Below, piece after piece: positions 11,401 to 24,505 of a DNA stretch of 64,000 nucleotides (within the stretch, counting starts at the first letter, position 1; each line of letters begins with the position of its first letter). Source of the stretch: Steinernema hermaphroditum (Eukaryota > Nematoda > Chromadorea > Rhabditida > Steinernematidae). Under the pieces are notes generated by a model. It was not told where the DNA came from, did not search any database, and saw only the letters and a list, made by a program, of their open reading frames with translations. The translations under genes and the position numbers were made by a program. The stretch spans positions 16,578,769 through 16,642,768 of the forward strand of contig CM059624.1 in NCBI GenBank assembly GCA_030435675.1. The letters run 5' to 3'.

Positions 11401-13245
11401 TGAAAGTTTTGCAGGAAACTAAGATAGTCCACAGGAAATCCAACGAGAGTAGGCGCGTTCGATCAGGCTCGTGCAGTTCTACAAGATCCAATCATAAAAA
11501 TGCTATGGTACTTTGGAGCAGGAGGGTCAGATGCAGAGCTGTTGGTGTGAGCAAGGGCCCTGCTGTCTCGAATTGAAAGTTTTGCAGGAAACTAAGATAG
11601 TCCTCAGGAAATCCAACGAGAGTAGGCGCGTTCGATCAGGCTCGTGCAGTTCTACAAGATCCAATCATAAAAATGCTATGGTACTTTGGAGCAGGAGGGG
11701 TCAGATGCAGAACTCTTTGTATGAACAAGGCCCTAACTGTCTCGAATTGAAAGTTTTGCAGGAAACTAAGATAGTCCACAGGAAATCCAACGAGAGTAGG
11801 CGCGTTCGATCAGGCTCGTGCAGTTCTACAAGATCCAATCATAAAAATGCTATGGTACTTTGGAGCAGGAGGGTCAGATGCAGAACTCTTTGTATGAACA
11901 AGGCCCTATCTGTCTCGAATTGAAAGTTTTGCAGGAAACTAAGATAGTCCACAGGAAATCCAACGAGAGTAGGCGCGTTCGATCAGGCTCGTGCAGTTCT
12001 ACAAGATCGAATCATAAAAATGCTATGGTACTTTGGAGCAGGAGGGTCAGATGCAGAGCTCTTGGTGTGAGCAAGGGCCCTGCTGTCTCGAATTGAAAGT
12101 TTTGCAGGAAACTAAGATAGTCCACAGGAAATCCAACGAGAGTAGGCGCGTTCGATCAGGCTCGTGCAGTTCTACAAGATGGAATCATAAAAATGCTATG
12201 GTACTTTGGAGCAGGAGGGTCAGATGCAGAGCTCTTGGTGTGAGCAAGGGCCCTGCTGTCTCGAATTGAAAGTTTTGCAGGAAACTAAGATAGTCCACAG
12301 GAAATCCAACGAGAGTAGACGCGTTCGATCAGGCTCGTGCAGTTCTACAAGATCCAATCATAAAAATGCTATGGTACTTTGGAGCAGGAGGGTCCGATGC
12401 AGAACTCTTTGCATGAACAAGGCCCTATCTGTCTCGAATTGAAAGTTTTGCAGGAAACTAAGATAGTCCACAGTAAATCCAACGAGAGTAGGCGCGTTCG
12501 ATCAGGCTCGTGCAGTTCTACAAGATCCAATCATAAAAATGCTATGGTACTTTGGAGCAGGAGGGTCAGATGCAGAACTCTTTGTATGAACAAGGGCCCT
12601 GCTGTCTCGAATTGAAAGTTTTGCAGGAAACTAAGATAGTCCACAGGAAATCCAACGAGAGTAGGCGCGTTCGATCAGGCTCGTGCAGTTCTACAAGATC
12701 CAATCATAAAAATGCTATGGTACTTTGGAGCAGGAGGGGTCAGATGCATAACTCTTTGTATGAACAAGGCCCTAACTGTCTCGAATTGAAAGTTTTGCAG
12801 GAAACTAAGATAGTCCACAGGAAATCCAACGAGAGTAGGCGCGTTCGATCAGGCTCGTGCAGTTCTACAAGATCCAATCATAAAAATGCTATGGTACTTT
12901 GGAGCAGGAGGGTCAGATGCAGAGCTCTTGGTGTGAGCAAGGGCCCTGCTGTCTCGAATTGAAAGTTTTGCAGGAAACTAAGATAGTCCACAGGAAATCC
13001 AACGAGAGTAGGCGCGTTCGATCAGGCTCGTGCAGTTCTACAAGATGCAATCATAAAAATGCTATGGTACTTTGGAGCAGGAGGGTCAGATGCAGAACTC
13101 TTTGTATGAACAAGGGCCCTATCTGTCTCGAATTGAAAGTTTTGCAGGAAACTAAGATAGTCCACAGGAAATCCAACGAGAGTAGGCGCGTTCGATCAGG
13201 CTCGTGCAGTTCTACAAGATCCAATCATAAAAATGCTATGGTACT

Positions 13246-14977
13246 TTGGAGCAGGAGGGTCCGATGCAGAACTCTTTGCATGAACAAGGCCCTATCTGTC
13301 TCGAATTGAAAGTTTTGCAGGAAACTAAGATAGTCCACAGGAAATCCAACGAGAGTAGGCGCGTTCGATCAGGCTCGTGCAGTTCTACAAGATCCAATCA
13401 TAAAAATGCTATGGTACTTTGGAGCAGGAGGGTCAGATGCAGAGCTCTTGGTGTGAGCAAGGGCCCTGCTGTCTCGAATTGAAAGTTTTGCAGGAAACTA
13501 AGATAGTCCACAGGAAATCCAACGAGAGTAGGCGCGTTCGATCAGGCTCGTGCAGTTCTACAAGATCCAATCATAAAAATGCTATGGTACTTTGGAGCAG
13601 GAGGGGTCAGATGCATAACTCTTTGTATGAACAAGGCCCTAACTGTCTCGAATTGAAAGTTTTGCAGGAAACTAAGATAGTCCACAGGAAATCCAACGAG
13701 AGTAGGCGCGTTCGATCAGGCTCGTGCAGTTCTACAAGATCCAATCATAAAAATGCTATGGTACTTTGGAGCAGGAGGGTCAGATGCAGAGCTCTTGGTG
13801 TGAGCAAGGGCCCTGCTGTCTCGAATTGAAAGTTTTGCAGGAAACTAAGATAGTCCACAGGAAATCCAACGAGAGTAGGCGCGTTCGATCAGGCTCGTGC
13901 AGTTCTACAAGATGGAATCATAAAAATGCTATGGTACTTTGGAGCAGGAGGGTCAGATGCAGAACTCTTTGTATGAGCAAGGGCCCTGCTGTCTCGAATT
14001 GAAAGTTTTGCAGGAAACTAAGATAGTCCACAGGAAATCCAACGAGAGTAGACGCGTTCGATCAGGCTCGTGCAGTTCTACAAGATCCAATCATAAAAAT
14101 GCTATGGTACTTTGGAGCAGGAGGGTCCGATGCAGAACTCTTTGCATGAACAAGGCCCTATCTGTCTCGAATTGAAAGTTTTGCAGGAAACTAAGATAGT
14201 CCACAGGAAATCCAACGAGAGTAGGCGCGTTCGATCAGGCTCGTGCAGTTCTACAAGATCCAATCATAAAAATGCTATGGTACTTTGGAGCAGGAGGGTC
14301 AGATGCAGAGCTCTTGGTGTGAGCAAGGGCCCTGCTGTCTCGAATTGAAAGTTTTGCAGGAAACTAAGATAGTCCGCAGGAAATCCAACGAGAGTAGGCG
14401 CGTTCGATCAGGCTCGTGCAGTTCTACAAGATCCAATCATAAAAATGCTATGGTACTTTGGAGCAGGAGGGGTCAGATGCATAACTCTTTGTATGAACAA
14501 GGCCCTAACTGTCTCGAATTGAAAGTTTTGCAGGAAACTAAGATAGTCCACAGGAAATCCAACGAGAGTAGGCGCGTTCGATCAGGCTCGTGCAGTTCTA
14601 CAAGATCCAATCATAAAAATGCTATGGTACTTTGGAGCAGGAGGGTCAGATGCAGAGCTCTTGGTGTGAGCAAGGGCCCTGCTGTCTCGAATTGAAAGTT
14701 TTGCAGGAAACTAAGATAGTCCACAGGAAATCCAACGAGAGTAGGCGCGTTCGATCAGGCTCGTGCAGTTCTACAAGATCCAATCATAAAAATGCTATGG
14801 TACTTTGGAGCAGGAGGGTCAGATGCAGAGCTCTTGGTGTGAGCAAGGGCCCTGCTGTCTCGAATTGAAAGTTTTGCAGGAAACTAAGATAGTCCTCAGG
14901 AAATCCAACGAGAGTAGGCGCGTTCGATCAGGCTCGTGCAGTTCTACAAGATCCAATCATAAAAATGCTATGGTAGC
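13246..14977 (+). repeat. Two adjacent 866-bp five-monomer repeats
   Basis: Copies 13246-14111 and 14112-14977 each begin with a GGGTCCGATGCAGAACTC monomer, then a GAGCTCTTGGTGTG monomer, a G-gain GCATAACTC monomer and two more GAGCTC or GAACTC monomers. The same GGGTCCG marker occurs 867 bp earlier, at 12379, so a third, less similar copy may lie to the left. The fourth and fifth monomers differ (GATGGAATC versus GATCCAATC; TCCTCAGG only in the second copy). Confidence 0.65.
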
Positions 14978-15671
14978 TTTGGAGCAGGAGGGTCAGATGC
15001 ATAACTCTTTGTATGAACAAGGCCCTAACTGTCTCGAATTGAAAGTTTTGCAGGAAACTAAGATAGTCCACAGGAAATCCAACGAGAGTAGGCGCGTTCG
15101 ATCAGGCTCGTGCAGTTCTACAAGATCCAATCATAAAAATGCTATGGTACTTTGGAGCAGGAGGGTCAGATGCAGAACTCTTTGCATGAACAAGGCCCTA
15201 TCTGTCTCGAATTGAAAGTTTTGCAGGAAACTAAGATAGTCCACAGGAAATCCAACGAGAGTAGGCGCGTTCGATCAGGCTCGTGCAGTTCTACAAGATG
15301 GAATCATAAAAATGCTATGGTACTTTGGAGCAGGAGGGTCAGATGCAGAGCTCTTGGTGTGAGCAAGGGCCCTGCTGTCTCGAATTGAAAGTTTTGCAGG
15401 AAACTAAGATAGTCCACAGGAAATCCAACGAGAGTAGGCGCGTTCGATCAGGCTCGTGCAGTTCTACAAGATCCAATCATAAAAATGCTATGGTACTTTG
15501 GAGCAGGAGGGTCCGATGCAGAACTCTTTGCATGAACAAGGGCCCTATCTGTCTCGAATTGAAAGTTTTGCAGGAAACTAAGATAGTCCACAGGAAATCC
15601 AACGAGAGTAGGCGCGTTCGATCAGGCTCGTGCAGTTCTACAAGATCCAATCATAAAAATGCTATGGTACT

Positions 15672-17057
15672 TTGGAGCAGGAGGGTCAGATGCAGAGCTG
15701 TTGGTGTGAGCAAGGGCCCTGCTGTCTCGAATTGAAAGTTTTGCAGGAAACTAAGATAGTCTGCAGGAAATCCAACGAGAGTAGGCGCGTTCGATCAGGC
15801 TCGTGCAGTTCTACAAGATCCAATCATAAAAATGCTATGGTACTTTGGAGCAGGAGGGGTCAGATGCAGAACTCTTTGTATGAACAAGGCCCTAACTGTC
15901 TCAAATTGAAAGTTTTGCAGGAAACTAAGATAGTCCACAGGAAATCCAACGAGAGTAGGCGCGTTCGATCAGGCTCGTGCAGTTCTACAAGATCCAATCA
16001 TAAAAATGCTATGGTACTTTGGAGCAGGAGGGTCAGATGCAGAACTCTTTGCATGAACAAGGCCCTATCTGTCTCGAATTGAAAGTTTTGCAGGAAACTA
16101 AGATAGTCCACAGGAAATCCAACGAGAGTAGGCGCGTTCGATCAGGCTCGTGCAGTTCTACAAGATCCAATCATAAAAATGCTATGGTACTTTGGAGCAG
16201 GAGGGTCAGATGCAGAGCTCTTGGTGTGAGCAAGGGCTCTGCTGTCTCGAATTGAAAGTTTTGCAGGAAACTAAGATAGTCCACAGGAAATCCAACGAGA
16301 GTAGGCGCGTTCGATCAGGCTCGTGCAGTTCTACAAGATCCAATCATAAAAATGCTATGGTACTTTGGAGCAGGAGGGTCAGATGCAGAGCTGTTGGTGT
16401 GAGCAAGGGCCCTGCTGTCTCGAATTGAAAGTTTTGCAGGAAACTAAGATAGTCTGCAGGAAATCCAACGAGAGTAGGCGCGTTCGATCAGGCTCGTGCA
16501 GTTCTACAAGATCCAATCATAAAAATGCTATGGTACTTTGGAGCAGGAGGGGTCAGATGCAGAACTCTTTGTATGAACAAGGCCCTAACTGTCTCAAATT
16601 GAAAGTTTTGCAGGAAACTAAGATAGTCCACAGGAAATCCAACGAGAGTAGGCGCGTTCGATCAGGCTCGTGCAGTTCTACAAGATCCAATCATAAAAAT
16701 GCTATGGTACTTTGGAGCAGGAGGGTCAGATGCAGAACTCTTTGCATGAACAAGGCCCTATCTGTCTCGAATTGAAAGTTTTGCAGGAAACTAAGATAGT
16801 CCACAGGAAATCCAACGAGAGTAGGCGCGTTCGATCAGGCTCGTGCAGTTCTACAAGATGGAATCATAAAAATGCTATGGTACTTTGGAGCAGGAGGGTC
16901 AGATGCAGAGCTCTTGGTGTGAGCAAGGGCCCTGCTGTCTCGAATTGAAAGTTTTGCAGGAAACTAAGATAGTCCACAGGAAATCCAACGAGAGTAGGCG
17001 CGTTCGATCAGGCTCGTGCAGTTCTACAAGATCCAATCATAAAAATGCTATGGTACT
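15672..17057 (+). repeat. Tandem 693-bp four-monomer repeat
   Basis: Copies 15672-16364 and 16365-17057 share a rare combination in the same order: GAGCTGTTGG, then AGTCTGCAGG, then a G-gain GAACTCTTTGTATG monomer with TCTCAAATTG in place of TCTCGAATTG (the TCAAATTG sites at 15901 and 16594 are exactly 693 bp apart). The last monomer and a half of each copy differ (GGGCTCTG in the first, GATGGAATC in the second), so the exact duplication may be shorter than 693 bp. Confidence 0.75.
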
Positions 17058-19828
17058 TTGGAGCAGGAGGGTCAGATGCAGAACTCTTTGTATGAACAAG
17101 GCCCTATCTGTCTCGAATTGAAAGTTTTGCAGGAAACTAAGATAGTCCACAGGAAATCCAACGAGAGTAGACGCGTTCGATCAGGCTCGTGCAGTTCTAC
17201 AAGATCCAATCATAAAAATGCTATGGTACTTTGGAGCAGGAGGGTCAGATGCAGAACTCTTTGCATGAACAAGGCCCTATCTGTCTCGAATTGAAAGTTT
17301 TGCAGGAAACTAAGATAGTCCACAGTAAATCCAACGAGAGTAGGCGCGTTCGATCAGGCTCGTGCAGTTCTACAAGATCCAATCATAAAAATGCTATGGT
17401 ACTTTGGAGCAGGAGGGTCAGATGCAGAGCTCTTGGTGTGAGCAAGGGCCCTGCTGTCTCGAATTGAAAGTTTTGCAGGAAACTAAGATAGTCCACAGGA
17501 AATCCAACGAGAGTAGGCGCGTTCGATCAGGCTCGTGCAGTTCTACAAGATCCAATCATAAAAATGCTATGGTACTTTGGAGCAGGAGGGGTCAGATGCA
17601 TAACTCTTTGTATGAACAAGGCCCTAACTGTCTCGAATTGAAAGTTTTGCAGGAAACTAAGATAGTCCACAGGAAATCCAACGAGAGTAGGCGCGTTCGA
17701 TCAGGCTCGTGCAGTTCTACAAGATCCAATCATAAAAATGCTATGGTACTTTGGAGCAGGAGGGTCAGATGCAGAGCTCTTGGTGTGAGCAAGGGCCCTG
17801 CTGTCTCGAATTGAAAGTTTTGCAGGAAACTAAGATAGTCCACAGGAAATCCAACGAGAGTAGGCGCGTTCGATCAGGCTCGTGCAGTTCTACAAGATCC
17901 AATCATAAAAATGCTATGGTACTTTGGAGCAGGAGGGTCAGATGCAGAGCTGTTGGTGTGAGCAAGGGCCCTGCTGTCTCGAATTGAAAGTTTTGCAGGA
18001 AACTAAGATAGTCTGCAGGAAATCCAACGAGAGTAGGCGCGTTCGATCAGGCTCGTGCAGTTCTACAAGATCCAATCATAAAAATGCTATGGTACTTTGG
18101 AGCAGGAGGGGTCAGATGCAGAACTCTTTGTATGAACAAGGCCCTATCTGTCTCGAATTGAAAGTTTTGCAGGAAACTAAGATAGTCCACAGGAAATCCA
18201 ACGAGAGTAGGCGCGTTCGATCAGGCTCGTGCAGTTCTACAAGATCCAATCATAAAAATGCTATGGTACTTTGGAGCAGGAGGGTCAGATGCAGAGCTCT
18301 TGGTGTGAGCAAGGGCCCTGCTGTCTCGAATTGAAAGTTTTGCAGGAAACTAAGATAGTCCACAGGAAATCCAACGAGAGTAGGCGCGTTCGATCAGGCT
18401 CGTGCAGTTCTACAAGATCCAATCATAAAAATGCTATGGTACTTTGGAGCAGGAGGGTCAGATGCAGAGCTCTTGGTGTGAGCAAGGGCCCTGCTGTCTC
18501 GAATTGAAAGTTTTGCAGGAAACTAAGATAGTCTACAGGAAATCCAACGAGAGTAGGCGCGTTCGATCAGGCTCGTGCAGTTCTACAAGATCCAATCATA
18601 AAAATGCTATGGTACTTTGGAGCAGGAGGGTCAGATGCAGAACTCTTTGCATGAACAAGGCCCTATCTGTCTCGAATTGAAAGTTTTGCAGGAAACTAAG
18701 ATAGTCCACAGGAAATCCAACGAGAGTAGGCGCGTTCGATCAGGCTCGTGCAGTTCTACAAGATCCAATCATAAAAATGCTATGGTACTTTGGAGCAGGA
18801 GGGTCAGATGCAGAGCTCTTGGTGTGAGCAAGGGCCCTGCTGTCTCGAATTGAAAGTTTTGCAGGAAACTAAGATAGTCCACAGGAAATCCAACGAGAGT
18901 AGGCGCGTTCGATCAGGCTCGTGCAGTTCTACAAGATCCAATCATAAAAATGCTATGGTACTTTGGAGCAGGAGGGGTCAGATGCAGAACTCTTTGTATG
19001 AACAAGGCCCTAGCTGTCTCGAATTGAAAGTTTTGCAGGAAACTAAGATAGTCCACAGGAAATCCAACGAGAGTAGGCGCGTTCGATCAGGCTCGTGCAG
19101 TTCTACAAGATCCAATCATAAAAATGCTATGGTACTTTGGAGCAGGAGGGTCAGATGCAGAGCTCTTGGTGTGAGCAAGGGCCCTGCTGTCTCGAATTGA
19201 AAGTTTTGCAGGAAACTAAGATAGTCCACAGGAAATCCAACGAGAGTAGGCGCGTTCGATCAGGCTCGTGCAGTTCTACAAGATCCAATCATAAAAATGC
19301 TATGGTACTTTGGAGCAGGAGGGTCAGATGCAGAACTCTTTGTATGAACAAGGCCCTAACTGTCTCGAATTGAAAGTTTTGCAGGAAACTAAGATAGTCC
19401 ACAGGAAATCCAACGAGAGTAGGCGCGTTCGATCAGGCTCGTGCAGTTCTACAAGATCCAATCATAAAAATGCTATGGTACTTTGGAGCAGGAGGGTCAG
19501 ATGCAGAGCTCTTGGTGTGAGCAAGGGCCCTGCTGTCTCGAATTGAAAGTTTTGCAGGAAACTAAGATAGTCCACAGGAAATCCAACGAGAGTAGGCGCG
19601 TTCGATCAGGCTCGTGCAGTTCTACAAGATCCAATCATAAAAATGCTATGGTACTTTGGAGCAGGAGGGTCAGATGCAGAGCTCTTGGTGTGAGCAAGGG
19701 CCCTGCTGTCTCGAATTGAAAGTTTTGCAGGAAACTAAGATAGTCCACAGGAAATCCAACGAGAGTAGGCGCGTTCGATCAGGCTCGTGCAGTTCTACAA
19801 GATCCAATCATAAAAATGCTATGGTAAT

Positions 19829-22080
19829 TTGGAGCAGGAGGGTCAGATGCAGAACTCTTTGTATGAACAAGGCCCTATCTGTCTCGAATTGAAAGTTTTG
19901 CAGGAAACTAAGATAGTCCACAGTAATCCCAACGGGAATAGGCGCGTTCGATCAGGCTCGTGCAGTTCTACAAGATCCAATCATAAAAATGCTATGGTAC
20001 TTTGGAGCAGGAGGGTCAGATGCAGAGCTCTTGGTGTGAGCAAGGGCCCTGCTGTCTCGAATTGAAAGTTTTGCAGGAAACTAAGATAGTCCACAGTAAT
20101 CCCAACGGGAATAGGCGCGTTCGATCAGGCTCGTGCAGTTCTACAAGATGGAATCATAAAAATGCTATGGTACTTTGGAGCAGGAGGGTCAGATGCAGAG
20201 CTCTTGGTGTGAGCAAGGGCCCTGCTGTCTCGAATTGAAAGTTTTGCAGGAAACTAAGATAGTCCACAGTAATCCCAACGGGAATAGGCGCGTTCGATCA
20301 GGCTCGTGCAGTTCTACAAGATGGAATCATAAAAATGATATGGTACTTTGGAGCAGGAGGGTCAGATGCAGAGCTCTTGGTGTGAGCAAGGGCCCTGCTG
20401 TCTCGAATTGAAAGTTTTGCAGGAAACTAAGATAGTCCACAGGAAATCCAACGAGAGTAGGCGCGTTCGATCAGGCTCGTGCAGTTCTACAAGATCCAAT
20501 CATAAAAATGCTATGGTACTTTGGAGCAGGAGGGGTCAGATGCATAACTCTTTGTATGAACAAGGCCCTATCTGTCTCGAATTGAAAGTTTTGCAGGAAA
20601 CTAAGATAGTCCACAGTAATCCCAACGGGAATAGGCGCGTTCGATCAGGCTCGTGCAGTTCTACAAGATCCAATCATAAAAATGCTATGGTACTTTGGAG
20701 CAGGAGGGTCAGATGCAGAGCTCTTGGTGTGAGCAAGGGCCCTGCTGTCTCGAATTGAAAGTTTTGCAGGAAACTAAGATAGTCCACAGTAATCCCAACG
20801 GGAATAGGCGCGTTCGATCAGGCTCGTGCAGTTCTACAAGATCGAATCATAAAAATGCTATGGTACTTTGGAGCAGGAGGGTCAGATGCAGAGCTCTTGG
20901 TGTGAGCAAGGGCCCTGCTGTCTCGAATTGAAAGTTTTGCAGGAAACTAAGATAGTCCACAGTAATCCCAACGGGAATAGGCGCGTTCGATCAGGCTCGT
21001 GCAGTTCTACAAGATCCAATCATAAAAATGCTATGGTACTTTGGAGCAGGAGGGTCAGATGCAGAGCTCTTGGTGTGAACAAGGGCCCTAGCTGTCTCGA
21101 ATTGAAAGTTTTGCAGGAAACTAAGATAGTCCACAGTAATCCCAACGGGAATAGGCGCGTTCGATCAGGCTCGTGCAGTTCTACAAGATCGAATCATAAA
21201 AATGCTATGGTACTTTGGAGCAGGAGGGTCAGATGCAGAGCTCTTGGTGTGAGCAAGGGCCCTGCTGTCTCGAATTGAAAGTTTTGCAGGAAACTAAGAT
21301 AGTCCACAGGAAATCCAACGAGAGTAGGCGCGTTCGATCAGGCTCGTGCAGTTCTACAAGATCCAATCATAAAAATGCTATGGTACTTTGGAGCAGGAGG
21401 GTCAGATGCAGAGCTCTTGGTGTGAGCAAGGGCCCTGCTGTCTCGAATTGAAAGTTTTGCAGGAAACTAAGATAGTCCACAGTAATCCCAACGGGAATAG
21501 GCGCGTTCGATCAGGCTCGTGCAGTTCTACAAGATGGAATCATAAAAATGATATGGTACTTTGGAGCAGGAGGGTCAGATGCAGAGCTCTTGGTGTGAGC
21601 AAGGGCCCTAGCTGTCTCGAATTGAAAGTTTTGCAGGAAACTAAGATAGTCCACAGGAAATCCAACGAGAGTAGGCGCGTTCGATCAGGCTCGTGCAGTT
21701 CTACAAGATCCAATCATAAAAATGCTATGGTGCTTTGGAGCAGGAGGGTCAGATGCAGAACTCTTTGTATGAACAAGGCCCTATCTGTCTCGAATTGAAA
21801 GTTTTGCAGGAAACTAAGATAGTCCACAGTAATCCCAACGGGAATAGGCGCGTTCGATCAGGCTCGTGCAGTTCTACAAGATCCAATCATAAAAATGCTA
21901 TGGTACTTTGGAGCAGGAGGGTCAGATGCAGAGCTCTTGGTGTGAGCAAGGGCCCTGCTGTCTCGAATTGAAAGTTTTGCAGGAAACTAAGATAGTCCAC
22001 AGTAATCCCAACGGGAATAGGCGCGTTCGATCAGGCTCGTGCAGTTCTACAAGATGCAATCATAAAAATGCTATGGTACT
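19829..22080 (+). repeat. Sub-domain rich in the GTAATCCCAACGGGAATAGG variant
   Basis: Ten of the thirteen monomers here carry GTAATCCCAACGGGAATAGG instead of GGAAATCCAACGAGAGTAGG; the exceptions start at 20348, 21215 and about 21561. The flanking regions have the variant only rarely until beyond 41.9 kb. Most copies also have GAGCTCTTGGTGTG, and several have GATGGAATC and ATGATATGG. This is a local amplification of one haplotype. Confidence 0.8.
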
Positions 22081-23813
22081 TTGGAGCAGGAGGGTCAGAT
22101 GCAGAGCTCTTGGTGTGAGCAAGGGCCCTGCTGTCTCGAATTGAAAGTTTTGCAGGAAACTAAGATAGTCCACAGGAAATCCAACGAGAGTAGGCGCGTT
22201 CGATCAGGCTCGTGCAGTTCTACAAGATCCAATCATAAAAATGCTATGGTACTTTGGAGCAGGAGGGTCAGATGCAGAGCTCTTGGTGTGAGCAAGGGCC
22301 CTGCTGTCTCGAATTGAAAGTTTTGCAGGAAACTAAGATAGTCCACAGGAAATCCAACGAGAGTAGGCGCGTTCGATCAGGCTCGTGCAGTTCTACAAGA
22401 TCCAATCATAAAAATGCTATGGTACTTTGGAGCAGGAGGGTCAGATGCAGAGCTCTTGGTGTGAGCAAGGGCCCTGCTGTCTCGAATTGAAAGTTTTGCA
22501 GGAAACTAAGATAGTCCGCAGGAAATCCAACGAGAGTAGGCGCGTTCGATCAGGCTCGTGCAGTTCTACAAGATCCAATCATAAAAATGCTATGGTACTT
22601 TGGAGCAGGAGGGGTCAGATGCAGAACTCTTTGCATGAACAAGGCCCTATCTGTCTCGAATTGAAAGTTTTGCAGGAAACTAAGATAGTCCACAGGAAAT
22701 CCAACGAGAGTAGGCGCGTTCGATCAGGCTCGTGCAGTTCTACAAGATCCAATCATAAAAATGCTATGGTACTTTGGAGCAGGAGGGTCAGATGCAGAGC
22801 TCTTGGTGTGAGCAAGGGCCCTAGCTGTCTCGAATTGAAAGTTTTGCAGGAAACTAAGATAGTCCACAGGAAATCCAACGAGAGTAGGCGCGTTCGATCA
22901 GGCTCGTGCAGTTCTACAAGATCCAATCATAAAAATGCTATGGTACTTTGGAGCAGGAGGGTCAGATGCAGAGCTCTTGGTGTGAGCAAGGGCCCTGCTG
23001 TCTCGAATTGAAAGTTTTGCAGGAAACTAAGATAGTCCACAGGAAATCCAACGAGAGTAGGCGCGTTCGATCAGGCTCGTGCAGTTCTACAAGATCCAAT
23101 CATAAAAATGCTATGGTGCTTTGGAGCAGGAGGGTCAGATGCAGAACTCTTTGCATGAACAAGGCCCTATCTGTCTCGAATTGAAAGTTTTGCAGGAAAC
23201 TAAGATAGTCCACAGGAAATCCAACGAGAGTAGGCGCGTTCGATCAGGCTCGTGCAGTTCTACAAGATCCAATCATAAAAATGCTATGGTACTTTGGAGC
23301 AGGAGGGTCAGATGCAGAGCTGTTGGTGTGAGCAAGGGCCCTGCTGTCTCGAATTGAAAGTTTTGCAGGAAACTAAGATAGTCCACAGGAAATCCAACGA
23401 GAGTAGGCGCGTTCGATCAGGCTCGTGCAGTTCTACAAGATCCAATCATAAAAATGCTATGGTACTTTGGAGCAGGAGGGGTCAGATGCATAACTCTTTG
23501 TATGAACAAGGCCCTAACTGTCTCGAATTGAAAGTTTTGCAGGAAACTAAGATAGTCCACAGGAAATCCAACGAGAGTAGGCGCGTTCGATCAGGCTCGT
23601 GCAGTTCTACAAGATCCAATCATAAAAATGCTATGGTACTTTGGAGCAGGAGGGTCAGATGCAGAGCTCTTGGTGTGAGCAAGGGCCCTGCTGTCTCGAA
23701 TTGAAAGTTTTGCAGGAAACTAAGATAGTCCACAGGAAATCCAACGAGAGTAGGCGCGTTCGATCAGGCTCGTGCAGTTCTACAAGATCCAATCATAAAA
23801 ATGCTATGGTACT

Positions 23814-24505
23814 TTGGAGCAGGAGGGTCAGATGCAGAGCTGTTGGTGTGAGCAAGGGCCCTGCTGTCTCGAATTGAAAGTTTTGCAGGAAACTAAGATA
23901 GTCTGCAGGAAATCCAACGAGAGTAGGCGCGTTCGATCAGGCTCGTGCAGTTCTATAAGATCCAATCATAAAAATGCTATGGTACTTTGGAGCGGAGGGG
24001 TCAGATGCATAACTCTTTGTATGAACAAGGCCCTAACTGTCTCAAATTGAAAGTTTTGCAGGAAACTAAGATAGTCCACAGGAAATCCAACGAGAGTAGG
24101 CGCGTTCGATCAGGCTCGTGCAGTTCTACAAGATCCAATCATAAAAATGCTATGGTACTTTGGAGCAGGAGGGTCAGATGCAGAACTCTTTGCATGAACA
24201 AGGCCCTATCTGTCTCGAATTGAAAGTTTTGCAGGAAACTAAGATAGTCCACAGGAAATCCAACGAGAGTAGGCGCGTTCGATCAGGCTCGTGCAGTTCT
24301 ACAAGATGGAATCATAAAAATGCTATGGTACTTTGGAGCAGGAGGGTCAGATGCAGAGCTCTTGGTGTGAGCAAGGGCCCTGCTGTCTCGAATTGAAAGT
24401 TTTGCAGGAAACTAAGATAGTCCACAGGAAATCCAACGAGAGTAGACGCGTTCGATCAGGCTCGTGCAGTTCTACAAGATCCAATCATAAAAATGCTATG
24501 GTACT
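23814..24505 (+). repeat. Marked four-monomer block, copy 1
   Basis: Markers in order: GAGCTGTTGG, AGTCTGCAGG, TTCTATAAG, TTTGGAGCGGAGGGG with the full GCTATGGTACTT still present, GCATAACTC, TCTCAAATTG, then a GATGGAATC monomer. The same series recurs at 27972, exactly 4158 bp to the right. The GCGGAGGGG box without the 12-bp loss makes this a structural intermediate between the normal and 161-bp classes. Confidence 0.8.

Noticed and set aside
12640..12680. CENP-B box
   Set aside because: The reverse strand of CCAACGAGAG gives CTCGTTGGA, close to the left half of the box, and the AACGGGA variant resembles the right half, but no monomer I checked combines them. The GTTCGATCAGGCTCGTG core matches only about 5 of the 9 essential bases.
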